Shown piece by piece: positions 1-8,393 of a stretch of 29,734 nucleotides of DNA. Every line of letters begins with the position of its first letter. Within the stretch, counting starts at the first letter, position 1. Origin of the DNA: an uncultured bacterium (GTDB lineage: Bacteria; Hydrogenedentota; Hydrogenedentia; Hydrogenedentales; CAILVY01); assembly GCA_937951485.1 (NCBI GenBank), contig CALEDJ010000067.1, positions 1-29,734 of the forward strand, read 5' to 3'. A program made the position numbers and the translations under genes. Below the pieces are notes generated by a model, which did not search any database, was not told where the DNA came from, and saw nothing but the letters and a program-made list of their open reading frames with translations.

Positions 1-216
1 CCCTCTCCCTCTGGGAGAAGGCCGGGGGGCAATCTGTCCCACGTGGGCGCGGCGATTGGCTCCCTCTCCCTCTGGGAGAAGGCCGGGGGTCGTCCCAGTC
101 GGTAATCCACCGGCCAAAGACTCCCTCTCCCTCTGGGAGAAGGCCGGGGGGCAATCTGTCCCACGTGGGCGCGGCGATTGGCTCCCTCTCCCTCTGGGAG
201 AGGGATGGGGTGAGGG
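1..216. repeat. Tandem 61-base palindromic repeat array, CRISPR-like spacing
   Basis: Three 61-base units (1-61, 62-122, 123-183) are followed by a variant final copy (184-216). Each unit starts with the same 28 bases (CCCTCTCCCTCTGGGAGAAG, then GCCGGGGG). Counting the CT before each later copy, this gives 30-base repeats with 31-base spacers. Units 1 and 3 are identical throughout; unit 2 differs in its last 33 bases. The final copy has a perfect 9-base stem, CCCTCTCCC with GGGAGAGGG, and a GATGGGGTGAGGG tail. Nearly the same element occurs at 29507-29542, so this is a dispersed palindromic family that has become tandem here. The array may continue left of the window. The hairpin lies downstream of the glycosyltransferase stop and could end or stabilise that transcript, but no T-tract follows it. 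Confidence 0.85.
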
Positions 217-260
217 AAATGAAAGAATCAAGATTGTAATCAGTATCTGTCATTTTTGCT

Positions 261-1559
261 TCATTTCAGATTACTTTGGAGGGAGTGGTAGATCGTCAGC
301 ATTTCATCCGCGGCGCGGCTGATGTCGAAATGTTCCAGCACAGACTCCCGCCCCCGTTTACCCATCGCGCGCGTGCCTTCCGGGTCTGTCAATACCTTGC
401 GCAGCGCTTCCACCAGTCCGTTGTCCTGGTCGGGGTCATAGATGACGCCGCCCCCCGTTTTCCGGACGACCTCCGGATAAGCGCCCGCGCGGGGCTGCAC
501 CACGGGAATGCCGCGCGCCATAGCCTCGATCAGTTGAATGCCGAAGGCTTCGCCCTTGGGCACAGGGACGGAAAGCACGGTCAATCCCTTGAAAAAAGAA
601 GGATTCGGCGCAGTCTGGAAGGAACGTTGCAGCGTGACCGCATCGCTGAGATTCAATTGGGCCAGACGGCCCTCCAGTTTGCTCAAATAGGGTTGGTCCG
701 CCGGGGTGGCACCGCCCGAGGCCACCAGGCGGAGTTCCTTGAAGGCCGGGTCCTGCTTGAGTTTTATGAAGGCTTCAATAAGGATTCCCAGCCCCTGGGC
801 TTCATTCAGGCGGGAAAGAAAACCAATGGTGGGCGGCGTGAAGGAAGGGCCTTCAAAAACAGTGCCCGCGGTTTCAACACCGGGATACACCACGGCCATG
901 CGTTCACGGGGAATGCGCATCCGCTCGGTCATCAGGTCCGCATACCAGCGGCTGGTGGCGATGAATTTCCCCACATACCCGCCGAGCCGCGCCATGGCAT
1001 CCCAGCAGCGCCGGTCATAAGGCGGGCGCATGGCGTCCACCCACGGGGCTTCATCCTGAAGGCTGCACACAAACGGCGTGTCAAGGACGTCCCGGATGGC
1101 GGGGACAAAACCAAGCAGGAGCGCGTTGGAAATGTGGATGATGTCCTGGCGGGGTTGTTGGACAAGCCACCCAAGGAACCGGTCATATTCCCTCCGCTGT
1201 CTGCCGCCCCGGCCTTCCAGCATCGAAAGCGTCATCGCGCCGAGTTCCGCCGCGTTGGTTGAACCTTCCTGCCTGGCGGCCCGGCGGAGCGCCCAGGGCG
1301 TATCAAAAATGCGCTCAAGCCACCGGGGAGCATGACGAAACAAGGGGATTTTCTCGCGGAGATAGACGTTGACACCGCCGAAAAAAATGGGGGCGCGCCC
1401 TGCTGTGTCTTCGAAATCACCGAACATCGGCAAATACAGCGGGACAACCACCGCGTCGTGGCCCCGCGCGCGCAACGCGCGCACCAGCATCAGGTCTCGC
1501 AGGCAATTCTGACAGTAGAAGGAACCCCCGCTGCCCGGAATCAGGTGGAGTATCTTCAT
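261..1559 (-). CDS. GT4-family glycosyltransferase with N-terminal CxxC
   Basis: A 432-residue retaining glycosyltransferase with the GT-B fold is predicted, transferring a sugar from a nucleotide sugar to an unknown acceptor in the cytosol. The N-terminus (MKILHLIPGSGG) is the usual first strand and glycine loop. The C-terminal half has GFLSRLNEAQGLGILIEAF at about 246-264 and the E-x7-E signature E337/E345 in EAFGIQLIEA, followed by GIPVV. The start at 1559 is chosen because its ATG overlaps the upstream TGA as ATGA; an in-frame ATG at 1616 would add 19 residues and a 61-base overlap. It is the last gene of the redox operon. Cys16 and Cys19 form a CQNC motif just after the glycine loop, unusual for a plain GT4 enzyme. 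No membrane segment is seen. Donor and acceptor cannot be told from sequence. Confidence 0.85.
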   Translation of the reverse strand: MKILHLIPGSGGSFYCQNCLRDLMLVRALRARGHDAVVVPLYLPMFGDFEDTAGRAPIFFGGVNVYLREKIPLFRHAPRWLERIFDTPWALRRAARQEGSTNAAELGAMTLSMLEGRGGRQRREYDRFLGWLVQQPRQDIIHISNALLLGFVPAIRDVLDTPFVCSLQDEAPWVDAMRPPYDRRCWDAMARLGGYVGKFIATSRWYADLMTERMRIPRERMAVVYPGVETAGTVFEGPSFTPPTIGFLSRLNEAQGLGILIEAFIKLKQDPAFKELRLVASGGATPADQPYLSKLEGRLAQLNLSDAVTLQRSFQTAPNPSFFKGLTVLSVPVPKGEAFGIQLIEAMARGIPVVQPRAGAYPEVVRKTGGGVIYDPDQDNGLVEALRKVLTDPEGTRAMGKRGRESVLEHFDISRAADEMLTIYHSLQSNLK

Positions 1560-2998
1560 TCCCGTTCCTCGTGCGTTCGGATCGCCAGGGCCGCCGTTGG
1601 ACACGCCCGGGCGCATGCCTCGGCCAGAGGTCCCAGTCCCGCTGCCAACGGGCCGCCGAATGCGGGTCGCGGATACGAACCCAGTCCCCGTCCCGTCATG
1701 GTCATGCCGAGTGGCAGCCCTGCCGCCCGCGTCATTTCAACACATATTCCGCATCGGATGCACTTTCCCGTCTCAAAGATCACCTCGCCATACCGTTCGA
1801 TGGGCAACAAGGACATGCGCGGCATCGTCCTCCGTATTTGCGGCGCCAGCCCGTATTCTTCGGCGTACTGCCGCAATTTGCAAGTGACGATTTTGTGGCA
1901 ATCGCAATGTAGACACCGCGCGGCTTCCCGAATAAGCGCGTCCGTACTGCCGGGGGGGGAGGGCTGAAGGCGCTCCACGGCATATGCCGGAAGTTCCGCG
2001 GGTTCCAGGCGCGGCCCCAACGTGGAATTGAACATTTTCGCCGGGGGTGGCGGCACGCCGCGAAGAAATGCATCGGCGGCGAATGCGGCCTTTTTTCCGT
2101 GACCCACGGCGCGCACCGCCATAACGTCTTCGGGCGCGTCAAAAACCCGACCATCCTCTGCATGTTCCAGGCCGCAGGCCACAATCACCGCATCGTGCAC
2201 TTCCAGTAAAGCGTTCAGAGTATCAACCGCTTCGCCGAAGTGTGTCTCCACGCCGATACGCTGAACCGCCGCTATTTCGGCATCAAGGATTTCCGGCGGC
2301 AGTTTCTCCGCCGGCAGGCCGCGCAGGGCGGCGCAGGCGATGTCGCGTTTTTCGTAAACCCGGCAGGCATGTCCCCGCATCACCAGGGTCCACGCGGCCG
2401 CCAGGCCCGCCAATCCCGCCCCCACCACCGCGACGGATTGGCCGGTTTGTCCTGCTGCAATCGGAAAGTCTCCGGGCGTTTCACCGAGAAAACGGTGTGC
2501 ATGTCGTATCTCAATCGTCTTGTCGTACTGCTTGCGACGGCACACGCGCTCACAGGGCGCGCTACATACGCAACCGAGCGTCGCGGGAAAGACCAGGTCG
2601 CGCTTTGCGAGTCGCGCCGCCGCATCCGCATCGCCGGCGGCGATGTAGCGCAGCATCCGGGGAATGTCAAGTCCCGCCGGACACATCCGCGAACACGGCC
2701 CTTCACAATCACCCACGTGCTCATTCAGAAGCATCGTCAGCGTTTCGCGCCGCGCGGCCATGACATCATCGTCCGTGGTGCAAATCTCCATGCCGTCTTC
2801 CGCCGCCACCGCGCAGGAAGGCACAAGCCGTCCTGTAGCGAGGTCTTTGACCACGCACAACATGCAGGAAGTCAGCGGACCCGTTTCTTTCAGATAGCAG
2901 AGGGTTGGAATCTCGATGCCCGCTGCGCGGGCGGCCTCGAGCAGGGTGGCACCCCCGGCGACTTGCATCTCGCGGCCATCCATTTTCAGACGCGGCAT
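1556..2998 (-). CDS. GltD-like flavo-iron-sulfur protein with NuoG-like [2Fe-2S] N-terminus
   Basis: A 480-residue cytosolic electron-transfer subunit. In order: a ferredoxin fold (about 1-75) with [2Fe-2S] ligands C34, C45, C48 and C62, as in NuoG and HoxU; a GltD/dihydropyrimidine-dehydrogenase type Fe-S domain (about 90-170) with C98, C102, C106, C143, C145, C149 and C153; an FAD-binding Rossmann start, VAVVGAGLAG, at 189-198; and a C-terminal Fe-S region with C362, C365, C367, C373, C413, C416, C419 and C466. After the GltD-like VHDAVIVACG at 268-276 the sequence goes almost straight to KKAAFAADAFLRG, so the second Rossmann domain that binds NADPH in GltD seems deleted. The start (ATG at 2998) shares one base with the preceding TAA (TAATG). 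It probably pairs with the NuoEF-type fusion just upstream. Confidence 0.85.
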   Translation of the reverse strand: MPRLKMDGREMQVAGGATLLEAARAAGIEIPTLCYLKETGPLTSCMLCVVKDLATGRLVPSCAVAAEDGMEICTTDDDVMAARRETLTMLLNEHVGDCEGPCSRMCPAGLDIPRMLRYIAAGDADAAARLAKRDLVFPATLGCVCSAPCERVCRRKQYDKTIEIRHAHRFLGETPGDFPIAAGQTGQSVAVVGAGLAGLAAAWTLVMRGHACRVYEKRDIACAALRGLPAEKLPPEILDAEIAAVQRIGVETHFGEAVDTLNALLEVHDAVIVACGLEHAEDGRVFDAPEDVMAVRAVGHGKKAAFAADAFLRGVPPPPAKMFNSTLGPRLEPAELPAYAVERLQPSPPGSTDALIREAARCLHCDCHKIVTCKLRQYAEEYGLAPQIRRTMPRMSLLPIERYGEVIFETGKCIRCGICVEMTRAAGLPLGMTMTGRGLGSYPRPAFGGPLAAGLGPLAEACARACPTAALAIRTHEERE

Positions 2999-5382
2999 TA
3001 TTCCACCTTCACAGCGCCGACCGGACACACCTCGAAGCAGGCGTGGCAGCGTACGCATTTGGACATGTCAATTTCATGAACGCGATAAGGCGCGGGCCGG
3101 ATAGCGTCCGAGGGACACCGCTGCGCGCATTTCGTGCAGCCGATGCAGTTCTCTGTAATGGAGTAAGTAATCAGCGCCTTGCACTTGTGCGCCGGACATC
3201 GGCCTTCAACGTGCGCTTTGAATTCGTCCCGGAAATAGCGCAACCCCGTGAGGACAGGGTTGGGCGCGGTCCGGCCCAGCCCGCACAGACTTTGTTTCCT
3301 GATGGCCGGGGCAAGGCGTTCGAGTTCCTCCAGGTCCTCCGGCTTGCCTTTGCCGGTGCAGAGGCGGTCGAGGATTTCGAGCAGCATTTTCGTGCCGACC
3401 CGGCAGGGCACACAGCGCCCGCAGGATTCGAGTTGGGTGAACGACAGGAAGTAATGGGTCATCTCGACCATGCAATCCGTATCGTCCATCACCACGAAGC
3501 CGCCCGAACCCATCATCGAACCGGCGGAAAGCAGGGCCTCGAAGTCCACGGGCAGGTCGGCCAGTTCCGCCGGGATGCAGCCGCCGGAAGGCCCGCCTAT
3601 CTGCACCGCCTTGAGGGTGCGCCCTTCAGGGACGCCACCGCCCACCGCTTCGACAATCTGCCGCACTGTCAGGCCCATGGGCACCTCGATCAGGCCGCCC
3701 CGCCGGATTTTCCCGGCAAGAGAGAAGACCTTGGTGCCTTTGCTTCCCGGCGTCCCGAATGCGGCAAATGCGGCCGGGCCGTTTCGGATAATCCATGGAA
3801 CCATGGCCAGGGTTTCGACGTTGTTGACCAGCGTAGGCCGCCCGTGAAGTCCCTGCCGCGCCGGGAACGGCGGTCGGAGTCTCGGCGTGGGACGACGGCC
3901 TTCAAGCGAGGCAATAAGGGCGGTTTCCTCGCCGCAAACAAAAGCGCCCGCGCCTTCGCGGACCTCGGCCTTGAAAGCATGGCGGCTGCCCAATATCCGA
4001 TCGCCCAGCAAACCGGCTTCCGCGCAGCGGCGCAACGCGCCGCGCACGCGCTCGACCGCCAGGGGATATTCCGCGCGGAGGTAGAAAATGCCATGATGCG
4101 CTCCGACCGCGATCGAGGCGATGATCATGCCTTCGATGATGCGGTAGGTGAAAGATTCGAGCATCATCCGGTCCATGAACGCTCCGGGGTCGCCTTCGTC
4201 CCCGTTGCAGATGATGATTTTGGGGCCACCCGGCGCATCGCGGACCGCCCGCCACTTGCGGGCGGCAGGAAAGCCCGCCCCGCCCCGCCCGCGCAAACCG
4301 CTTTCCTCGATGACCGCGATGACGGCCGGGGGATCAAGCGGCATTCCTTCCTGCGGCGGCGGGCCGCCCAACGGAGCCAGACAGCGGCGCAATGCGGCAA
4401 AGCCGCCCCGACGCTGGTATTCCTCAAGGTCCGTCGGGTCGGCTTCGCCGCAGGATTCCGTGGCAATGCGGAACTGAACCCCGAGAAAATCCTCGACCGC
4501 AGGACTGTCGGGGCGGATGGCGTGGCGTTCCGGCGCGCTATCGGTCTCATCCGTGTACAGCCGCTGCAGCCAGGTATCCGTCGCGGCGCGCAGCCGGGCA
4601 AGCGGTTTCCGGGGCGTGAAATGGGCGAGCACCAGCGACGGCACGTCTTCCGCCCGGACTTTCGCGTACGTGATTGGCGATCTGTCGGGGAAAACTATCT
4701 GAACCATCGGCGTCTGGTGGCACATGCCCACGCAACTGACGGGTTTGATGCGGACACCCAATCCGAAACGGTCGCAGGTTTCAAGCAGTGCCTGCCGGAT
4801 TTGTCCGCTGCCCCCGGCCACACAACACGAACCGAGACCGATGCGCAGTTCGGCGGCGGTGACGGGTTCGGCATCTCCCTGTCCCTCCCCGCGTCGGTCT
4901 TTTTTGTCCCTGTGCGCCTGGAAATCTTCCAGAATGCGCGGGGCCATTTCCGGGCGGACGTGGCCGTAGGTCACGTCATCAATCTGCACGGCGGGCGCCA
5001 GCGTACAGCACCCGAGACACCGCACCATTTGCAGCGTGAAATTGAGGTCGCGGTCCGTGTCTTCGCCGGGCGCCAACCCCAAGGTTTCGGCCAAGGCTTC
5101 GTGCACGTCCGGCGCACCTTTGAGATGGCACGCCGTGCCGTCGCAGACCGATATGGTGTGGCGGCCCGCCGGTCGTCGCCGGAACTGCGGGAAAAAGGTG
5201 CTGACGCTGTCCACATCTGCGGGTGTGATTTCCGTCACTTCACAGACACGCCGCAGGGCCGCCTCCGGAAGATAACGGTACCGGCGCTGCAATGCGTGAA
5301 GAATCGGGATTAGCGCATCCCGGCCGGTGCCGCATTCCGCTACAAGGCGGTCCACGTCGGCGATGTCAATTTCCGGAGTCAT
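2998..5382 (-). CDS. NuoE-HydB/NuoF fusion, NAD(P)H-oxidising iron-sulfur flavoprotein
   Basis: A 794-residue fusion expected to exchange electrons between NAD(P)H, FMN and Fe-S clusters. Residues 1-160 are NuoE/HydC-like with [2Fe-2S] ligands C80, C85, C122 and C126. Residues 180-260 are a second thioredoxin-like [2Fe-2S] domain as in the HydB N-terminus, with cysteines at 186/187, 217 and 221. Residues 290-720 are NuoF: GLRGRGGAGFP at 362-372 and CNGDEGDPGAF at 392-402 (FMN/NADH loops), GAFVCGEETALI, and [4Fe-4S] ligands C654, C657, C660 and C700. The C-terminus carries two ferredoxin clusters, C746/C749/C752/C756 and C776/C779/C782/C786. HydB and HydC are usually separate genes. The start at 5382 overlaps the upstream gene by 17 bases; an upstream ATG at 5520 would add a basic, non-homologous tail. 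Whether it bifurcates electrons is unknown; no [FeFe] hydrogenase gene is present. Confidence 0.93.
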   Translation of the reverse strand: MTPEIDIADVDRLVAECGTGRDALIPILHALQRRYRYLPEAALRRVCEVTEITPADVDSVSTFFPQFRRRPAGRHTISVCDGTACHLKGAPDVHEALAETLGLAPGEDTDRDLNFTLQMVRCLGCCTLAPAVQIDDVTYGHVRPEMAPRILEDFQAHRDKKDRRGEGQGDAEPVTAAELRIGLGSCCVAGGSGQIRQALLETCDRFGLGVRIKPVSCVGMCHQTPMVQIVFPDRSPITYAKVRAEDVPSLVLAHFTPRKPLARLRAATDTWLQRLYTDETDSAPERHAIRPDSPAVEDFLGVQFRIATESCGEADPTDLEEYQRRGGFAALRRCLAPLGGPPPQEGMPLDPPAVIAVIEESGLRGRGGAGFPAARKWRAVRDAPGGPKIIICNGDEGDPGAFMDRMMLESFTYRIIEGMIIASIAVGAHHGIFYLRAEYPLAVERVRGALRRCAEAGLLGDRILGSRHAFKAEVREGAGAFVCGEETALIASLEGRRPTPRLRPPFPARQGLHGRPTLVNNVETLAMVPWIIRNGPAAFAAFGTPGSKGTKVFSLAGKIRRGGLIEVPMGLTVRQIVEAVGGGVPEGRTLKAVQIGGPSGGCIPAELADLPVDFEALLSAGSMMGSGGFVVMDDTDCMVEMTHYFLSFTQLESCGRCVPCRVGTKMLLEILDRLCTGKGKPEDLEELERLAPAIRKQSLCGLGRTAPNPVLTGLRYFRDEFKAHVEGRCPAHKCKALITYSITENCIGCTKCAQRCPSDAIRPAPYRVHEIDMSKCVRCHACFEVCPVGAVKVE

Positions 5383-7132
5383 GCGGATTCTCAACACAGA
5401 CCAGTTGTTCTTTGGTGCGGATGTATATCCGGCCGTCCGTGAAAGCCGGCGTCGCGACGGTTTCCTGTCCGAGTTTCGGTTCGCCGAGGAGTTCGTACGA
5501 ATCGCCCGGACGGAAGACATACCCGCTGCCCTGCTTGTCTATGGCGTAAATTTTATCGCCCATAAAAATGGGAGAGGAATAGAATCCCTCGTCATATTCC
5601 TCGAACCAGGCGACCTCGCTGGTTTCCGCGTCGAGACACACAATCTCGCCCCGCGAGGTGGCGATATACAAATGGTTTCCGACGGCCAGCGGGCTTGCCA
5701 CATCCGGCAGGGCTTCGTACCACTGCCACACGATTTCCGGAACAAGGGTATCGCCGTCCCGGTTGATGCGGATGGCGGTGGCGTCGGAGTATTCAGACGC
5801 GACATAAAACATACCGTTTGCATATGCCGGGCCGGTGGCCACTTCCCCGCTGAGGCATTCCACCTGCCAGAGTTCCCGTCCGATCATCGGGTCATAGGCG
5901 CGCACATCCTTGGAGGATACCAGCACAAGTTGCGGACCGAAGGCCGTCTGGACATACGCGGGAGAAGCCCAGGAAATGGTGGCGCGGGGAACGGTCCAGA
6001 CTTCCCGCCCGCTCTCAATGTCGAGCGCCGACAATTTGCCGTTGCTTCGCTGGTCATATTGAACGAAAAGCAAATTGCGGAACGCCAGCAGGGATGAGGA
6101 ATGGCCGTAATGATTGTCCGGCACGCCGAGATTCCGGCCCCATTTCACATCGCCGTCGGCGTCCACGCAGACCAGGTCGCCGTTGGCAAAGATGGCGAAT
6201 GCGCGGTCCTCCTGCACCGCCATTGTGGGCGCGGCATACCCCGTTTCTTTGAGAACCTTTGGCGCTTCGGCGGGGGTTCCCGCCAATGGCGGTGCGGCGC
6301 GCCGCCAGAGCATCTCGCCGGACTCCGTGTCAAAACAATAGATTTCCCGGGACGCCGCGTCGGCTCCGCTGACATACAGCCGGTTCCCCCAAAGCACCGG
6401 CGAGTTGGTTCCCGGCAGGGGGATTTCGGCGGTCCAGCGAATATTGCGTCCCGATGCCAAATCCCAGTCCACCGGGGTGTTGGTGTGAATGCCCACGCCA
6501 TAGCCGCCGGGTCCCCGGAAAGACGGCCAGTTTTGTTGCATTGTTTCCCAGTCCGGATAGGCGCGCTCCGCGACCACCGTCGTTTCCGGTGGCTCACCCG
6601 CGGGCCGATCCTCCGGAACAGGGTAATCCAGTCGCGTGAAATAGGCGGCCGCCAGCGCGGCCAGCACCCAGAGCGCGCCGGAGAAAGAGAGCAGTTCGCG
6701 CGCCCGGGCGCGCGTCAGCCAGTAGGACGCTTCGGGCGGCGGCAGTTCGGCGGGCTGGGGAACCTTCGGGCTGCATCGCGCTGCAATCCGCCATGCGATA
6801 ACCATGACGACCACGCCGCCGAGCAGGAGATAAGCGCCCATATTGAGATGACGCTGGCTGGTGAAGAAGGCCTTTCGCGCGAGGAGGTCCATGGCGCGGA
6901 TTTCCTGGACAAGGCGTTCGTCGGCTTCGGGCGCTTGCGCGAGTTGGCGGCGGAGTTCGAGCATCTCCGGATTGTCCAGGGGATTGATGGCCTGGATTTG
7001 CAGGTAATTGACAATCAACAGGGTCGCCACGCTCAGGGAGAACAGCCCCGAAACCGTCGCCACCCCCACCGCCGCCCACCATCCCGCATCGTATGCTGTG
7101 AAACGCTTCGCTTTTTTTTCAGGCCGCAACAT
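5366..7132 (-). CDS. Three-TM membrane-anchored PQQ-like beta-propeller protein
   Basis: A 588-residue protein with three predicted membrane helices (about 18-44, 98-118 and 148-166) and a C-terminal BamB/PQQ-like propeller from about residue 200. The Lys/Arg-rich N-terminus and the RARAR patch before TM3 favour a cytosolic N-terminus and a periplasmic propeller. The segment between TM1 and TM2 is charged and probably helical. The propeller starts with NWPSFRGPGGYGV and has repeated blade motifs such as YCFDTESGEMLW and CLDAETSEVAWF. I see no catalytic calcium or PQQ ligands typical of quinoprotein dehydrogenases, so a binding, scaffold or sensor role is as likely as catalysis. The start at 7132 has GGAG ten bases upstream and overlaps the preceding gene by 14 bases; the ATG at 7162 lacks a ribosome site. 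Confidence 0.85.
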   Translation of the reverse strand: MLRPEKKAKRFTAYDAGWWAAVGVATVSGLFSLSVATLLIVNYLQIQAINPLDNPEMLELRRQLAQAPEADERLVQEIRAMDLLARKAFFTSQRHLNMGAYLLLGGVVVMVIAWRIAARCSPKVPQPAELPPPEASYWLTRARARELLSFSGALWVLAALAAAYFTRLDYPVPEDRPAGEPPETTVVAERAYPDWETMQQNWPSFRGPGGYGVGIHTNTPVDWDLASGRNIRWTAEIPLPGTNSPVLWGNRLYVSGADAASREIYCFDTESGEMLWRRAAPPLAGTPAEAPKVLKETGYAAPTMAVQEDRAFAIFANGDLVCVDADGDVKWGRNLGVPDNHYGHSSSLLAFRNLLFVQYDQRSNGKLSALDIESGREVWTVPRATISWASPAYVQTAFGPQLVLVSSKDVRAYDPMIGRELWQVECLSGEVATGPAYANGMFYVASEYSDATAIRINRDGDTLVPEIVWQWYEALPDVASPLAVGNHLYIATSRGEIVCLDAETSEVAWFEEYDEGFYSSPIFMGDKIYAIDKQGSGYVFRPGDSYELLGEPKLGQETVATPAFTDGRIYIRTKEQLVCVENPHDSGN

Positions 7133-8393
7133 CGTTGGGTTTCTCCACCGGGCAATAGGCAAAACATCGCCCGCAACTCAGGCATGCGCCTCGGTCTATT
7201 TCATAATCCGGGCTTTTACGGATAACCGACAGCCGGACCATGCGCCCCCAGAAGGCCAATCCCAGAAACACGCCAAAGGCGGCGCTTGCGGCCCTGAAAC
7301 GCCGTCTGACCGCATCGGCTTGCGCATAGAGTTCCGCCGGCGACTGCTGACTCGCGTGAAACGCCTCGCTTTCAATCGTTAAATCGCCGAAATCGCCCCG
7401 CTGCTCCGCCGCGATACGCTCCGCAAGAAGAATCACCGGATGCAATCGCGACAGCAAGGGATGCGCAAGCACTCCGGCAAGTCCCGCCGCTGCAATCACC
7501 AACGGCATCGCCGCCAGCATCCACCCCAGCCGCCGTGCGCCGGCGCGCCGGGGTTCAGATTGGACAGCCGGGGTTGGAAGATTGATGGCGTTGTAGGGGC
7601 AGGACGTCTCGCAGAGACGGCACTGAATGCACTCGGCGGGCGTCACCGAGGCATGTCGGCGGGAGAAGATGGACGCCCAGCGCAGCAATACGCCATAGGG
7701 ACAGAGAAAACGGCAGTAGGGCCGAGCGATGAAAATGCCGATGACCAGCAGCACGCCGCCCGCCATCAGCATGTTGAAACTGCCGCCCAGGCGGAAAAAG
7801 CCGACAAACGGATCATAGCGGCAGATGAGGAACCCCGTGCCCGTGTACAGGCCAAGCATCGCGAGGCCAAGGTAGGCATAGGCGAACATGCCCAGCACAT
7901 TTTCCGCCGTGCGGGGGATTTGCACGGGCTGAACAGCGCAGGCTTCCTGGATGGCGCCCAAAGGACAGACCGCGGCGCAAAAGACCCGCCCGAAATAGAG
8001 CGCGAAAATTAACGGCAGCAAGAAGAATATCGAAATCAGCAGCGGCACGGGCGCGCCATCGCCAATCAGGATGTTGAAAACATTTTGCGTTGCCCCTACC
8101 GGGCATACACACCCCTTCCGGTAAAATCCGAAATAGAACAGGGAAACCACCATCAGCGTCAGCACCCAGTTGCGCGAGCGGAGTTTGAGCACCGCAAAAG
8201 CCGTCAGAGCCATCAATCCCGCGAGCAAGGCCACATCCACCACCGGCGACGTCAATTTCGGGGGCGGGGCTTCCATTTGGGGCCGCTCGTAGCCCGACTC
8301 GAATTCCGGCATCGGAAAACGGTATTCGGCTCCGGCCTGGTCGCCGAGGACCGCCGCCAGCGCCAGGGTGACGAGGGCAAGACGATAGATCAT
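7119..8393 (-). CDS. NapH/NosR-like polytopic membrane iron-sulfur protein
   Basis: A 424-residue membrane protein that probably carries electrons across or along the inner membrane. It begins with a signal-like helix (1-21), then about seven hydrophobic segments near 51-70, 76-92, 116-134, 168-186, 207-224, 290-311 and 371-390. Family-typical cysteine-proline motifs are GCVCPVGATQN (C95, C97), FCAAVCPLGAIQE (C139, C143) and YCRFLCPYGV (C227, C231). Two [4Fe-4S] sites follow: C255/C258/C261/C265 and, at the very C-terminus, C404/C407/C410/C414. In NapGH-type systems such a protein passes electrons from quinol to a periplasmic ferredoxin; here the genes for an exported ferredoxin and an NADH module lie either side. 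The start at 8393 overlaps the upstream stop as ATGA; longer forms add 61 residues without homology. Confidence 0.9.
   Translation of the reverse strand: MIYRLALVTLALAAVLGDQAGAEYRFPMPEFESGYERPQMEAPPPKLTSPVVDVALLAGLMALTAFAVLKLRSRNWVLTLMVVSLFYFGFYRKGCVCPVGATQNVFNILIGDGAPVPLLISIFFLLPLIFALYFGRVFCAAVCPLGAIQEACAVQPVQIPRTAENVLGMFAYAYLGLAMLGLYTGTGFLICRYDPFVGFFRLGGSFNMLMAGGVLLVIGIFIARPYCRFLCPYGVLLRWASIFSRRHASVTPAECIQCRLCETSCPYNAINLPTPAVQSEPRRAGARRLGWMLAAMPLVIAAAGLAGVLAHPLLSRLHPVILLAERIAAEQRGDFGDLTIESEAFHASQQSPAELYAQADAVRRRFRAASAAFGVFLGLAFWGRMVRLSVIRKSPDYEIDRGACLSCGRCFAYCPVEKPNDVAA

Noticed and set aside
1-216. CRISPR array
   Set aside because: Spacers 1 and 3 are identical, the repeat is a low-complexity palindrome found elsewhere in the window, and there are no cas genes.
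2905-5313. 802-codon open frame on the plus strand
   Set aside because: It lies antisense to the NuoE-HydB fusion, whose domains and Fe-S motifs are unmistakable. The translation is Arg/His-rich without any domain; it is a GC-rich shadow frame.
1556-5382. Part of complex I (nuo operon) or an [FeFe] hydrogenase
   Set aside because: No NuoB, C, D, G or membrane subunits and no H-cluster protein are encoded here; the neighbours are different.
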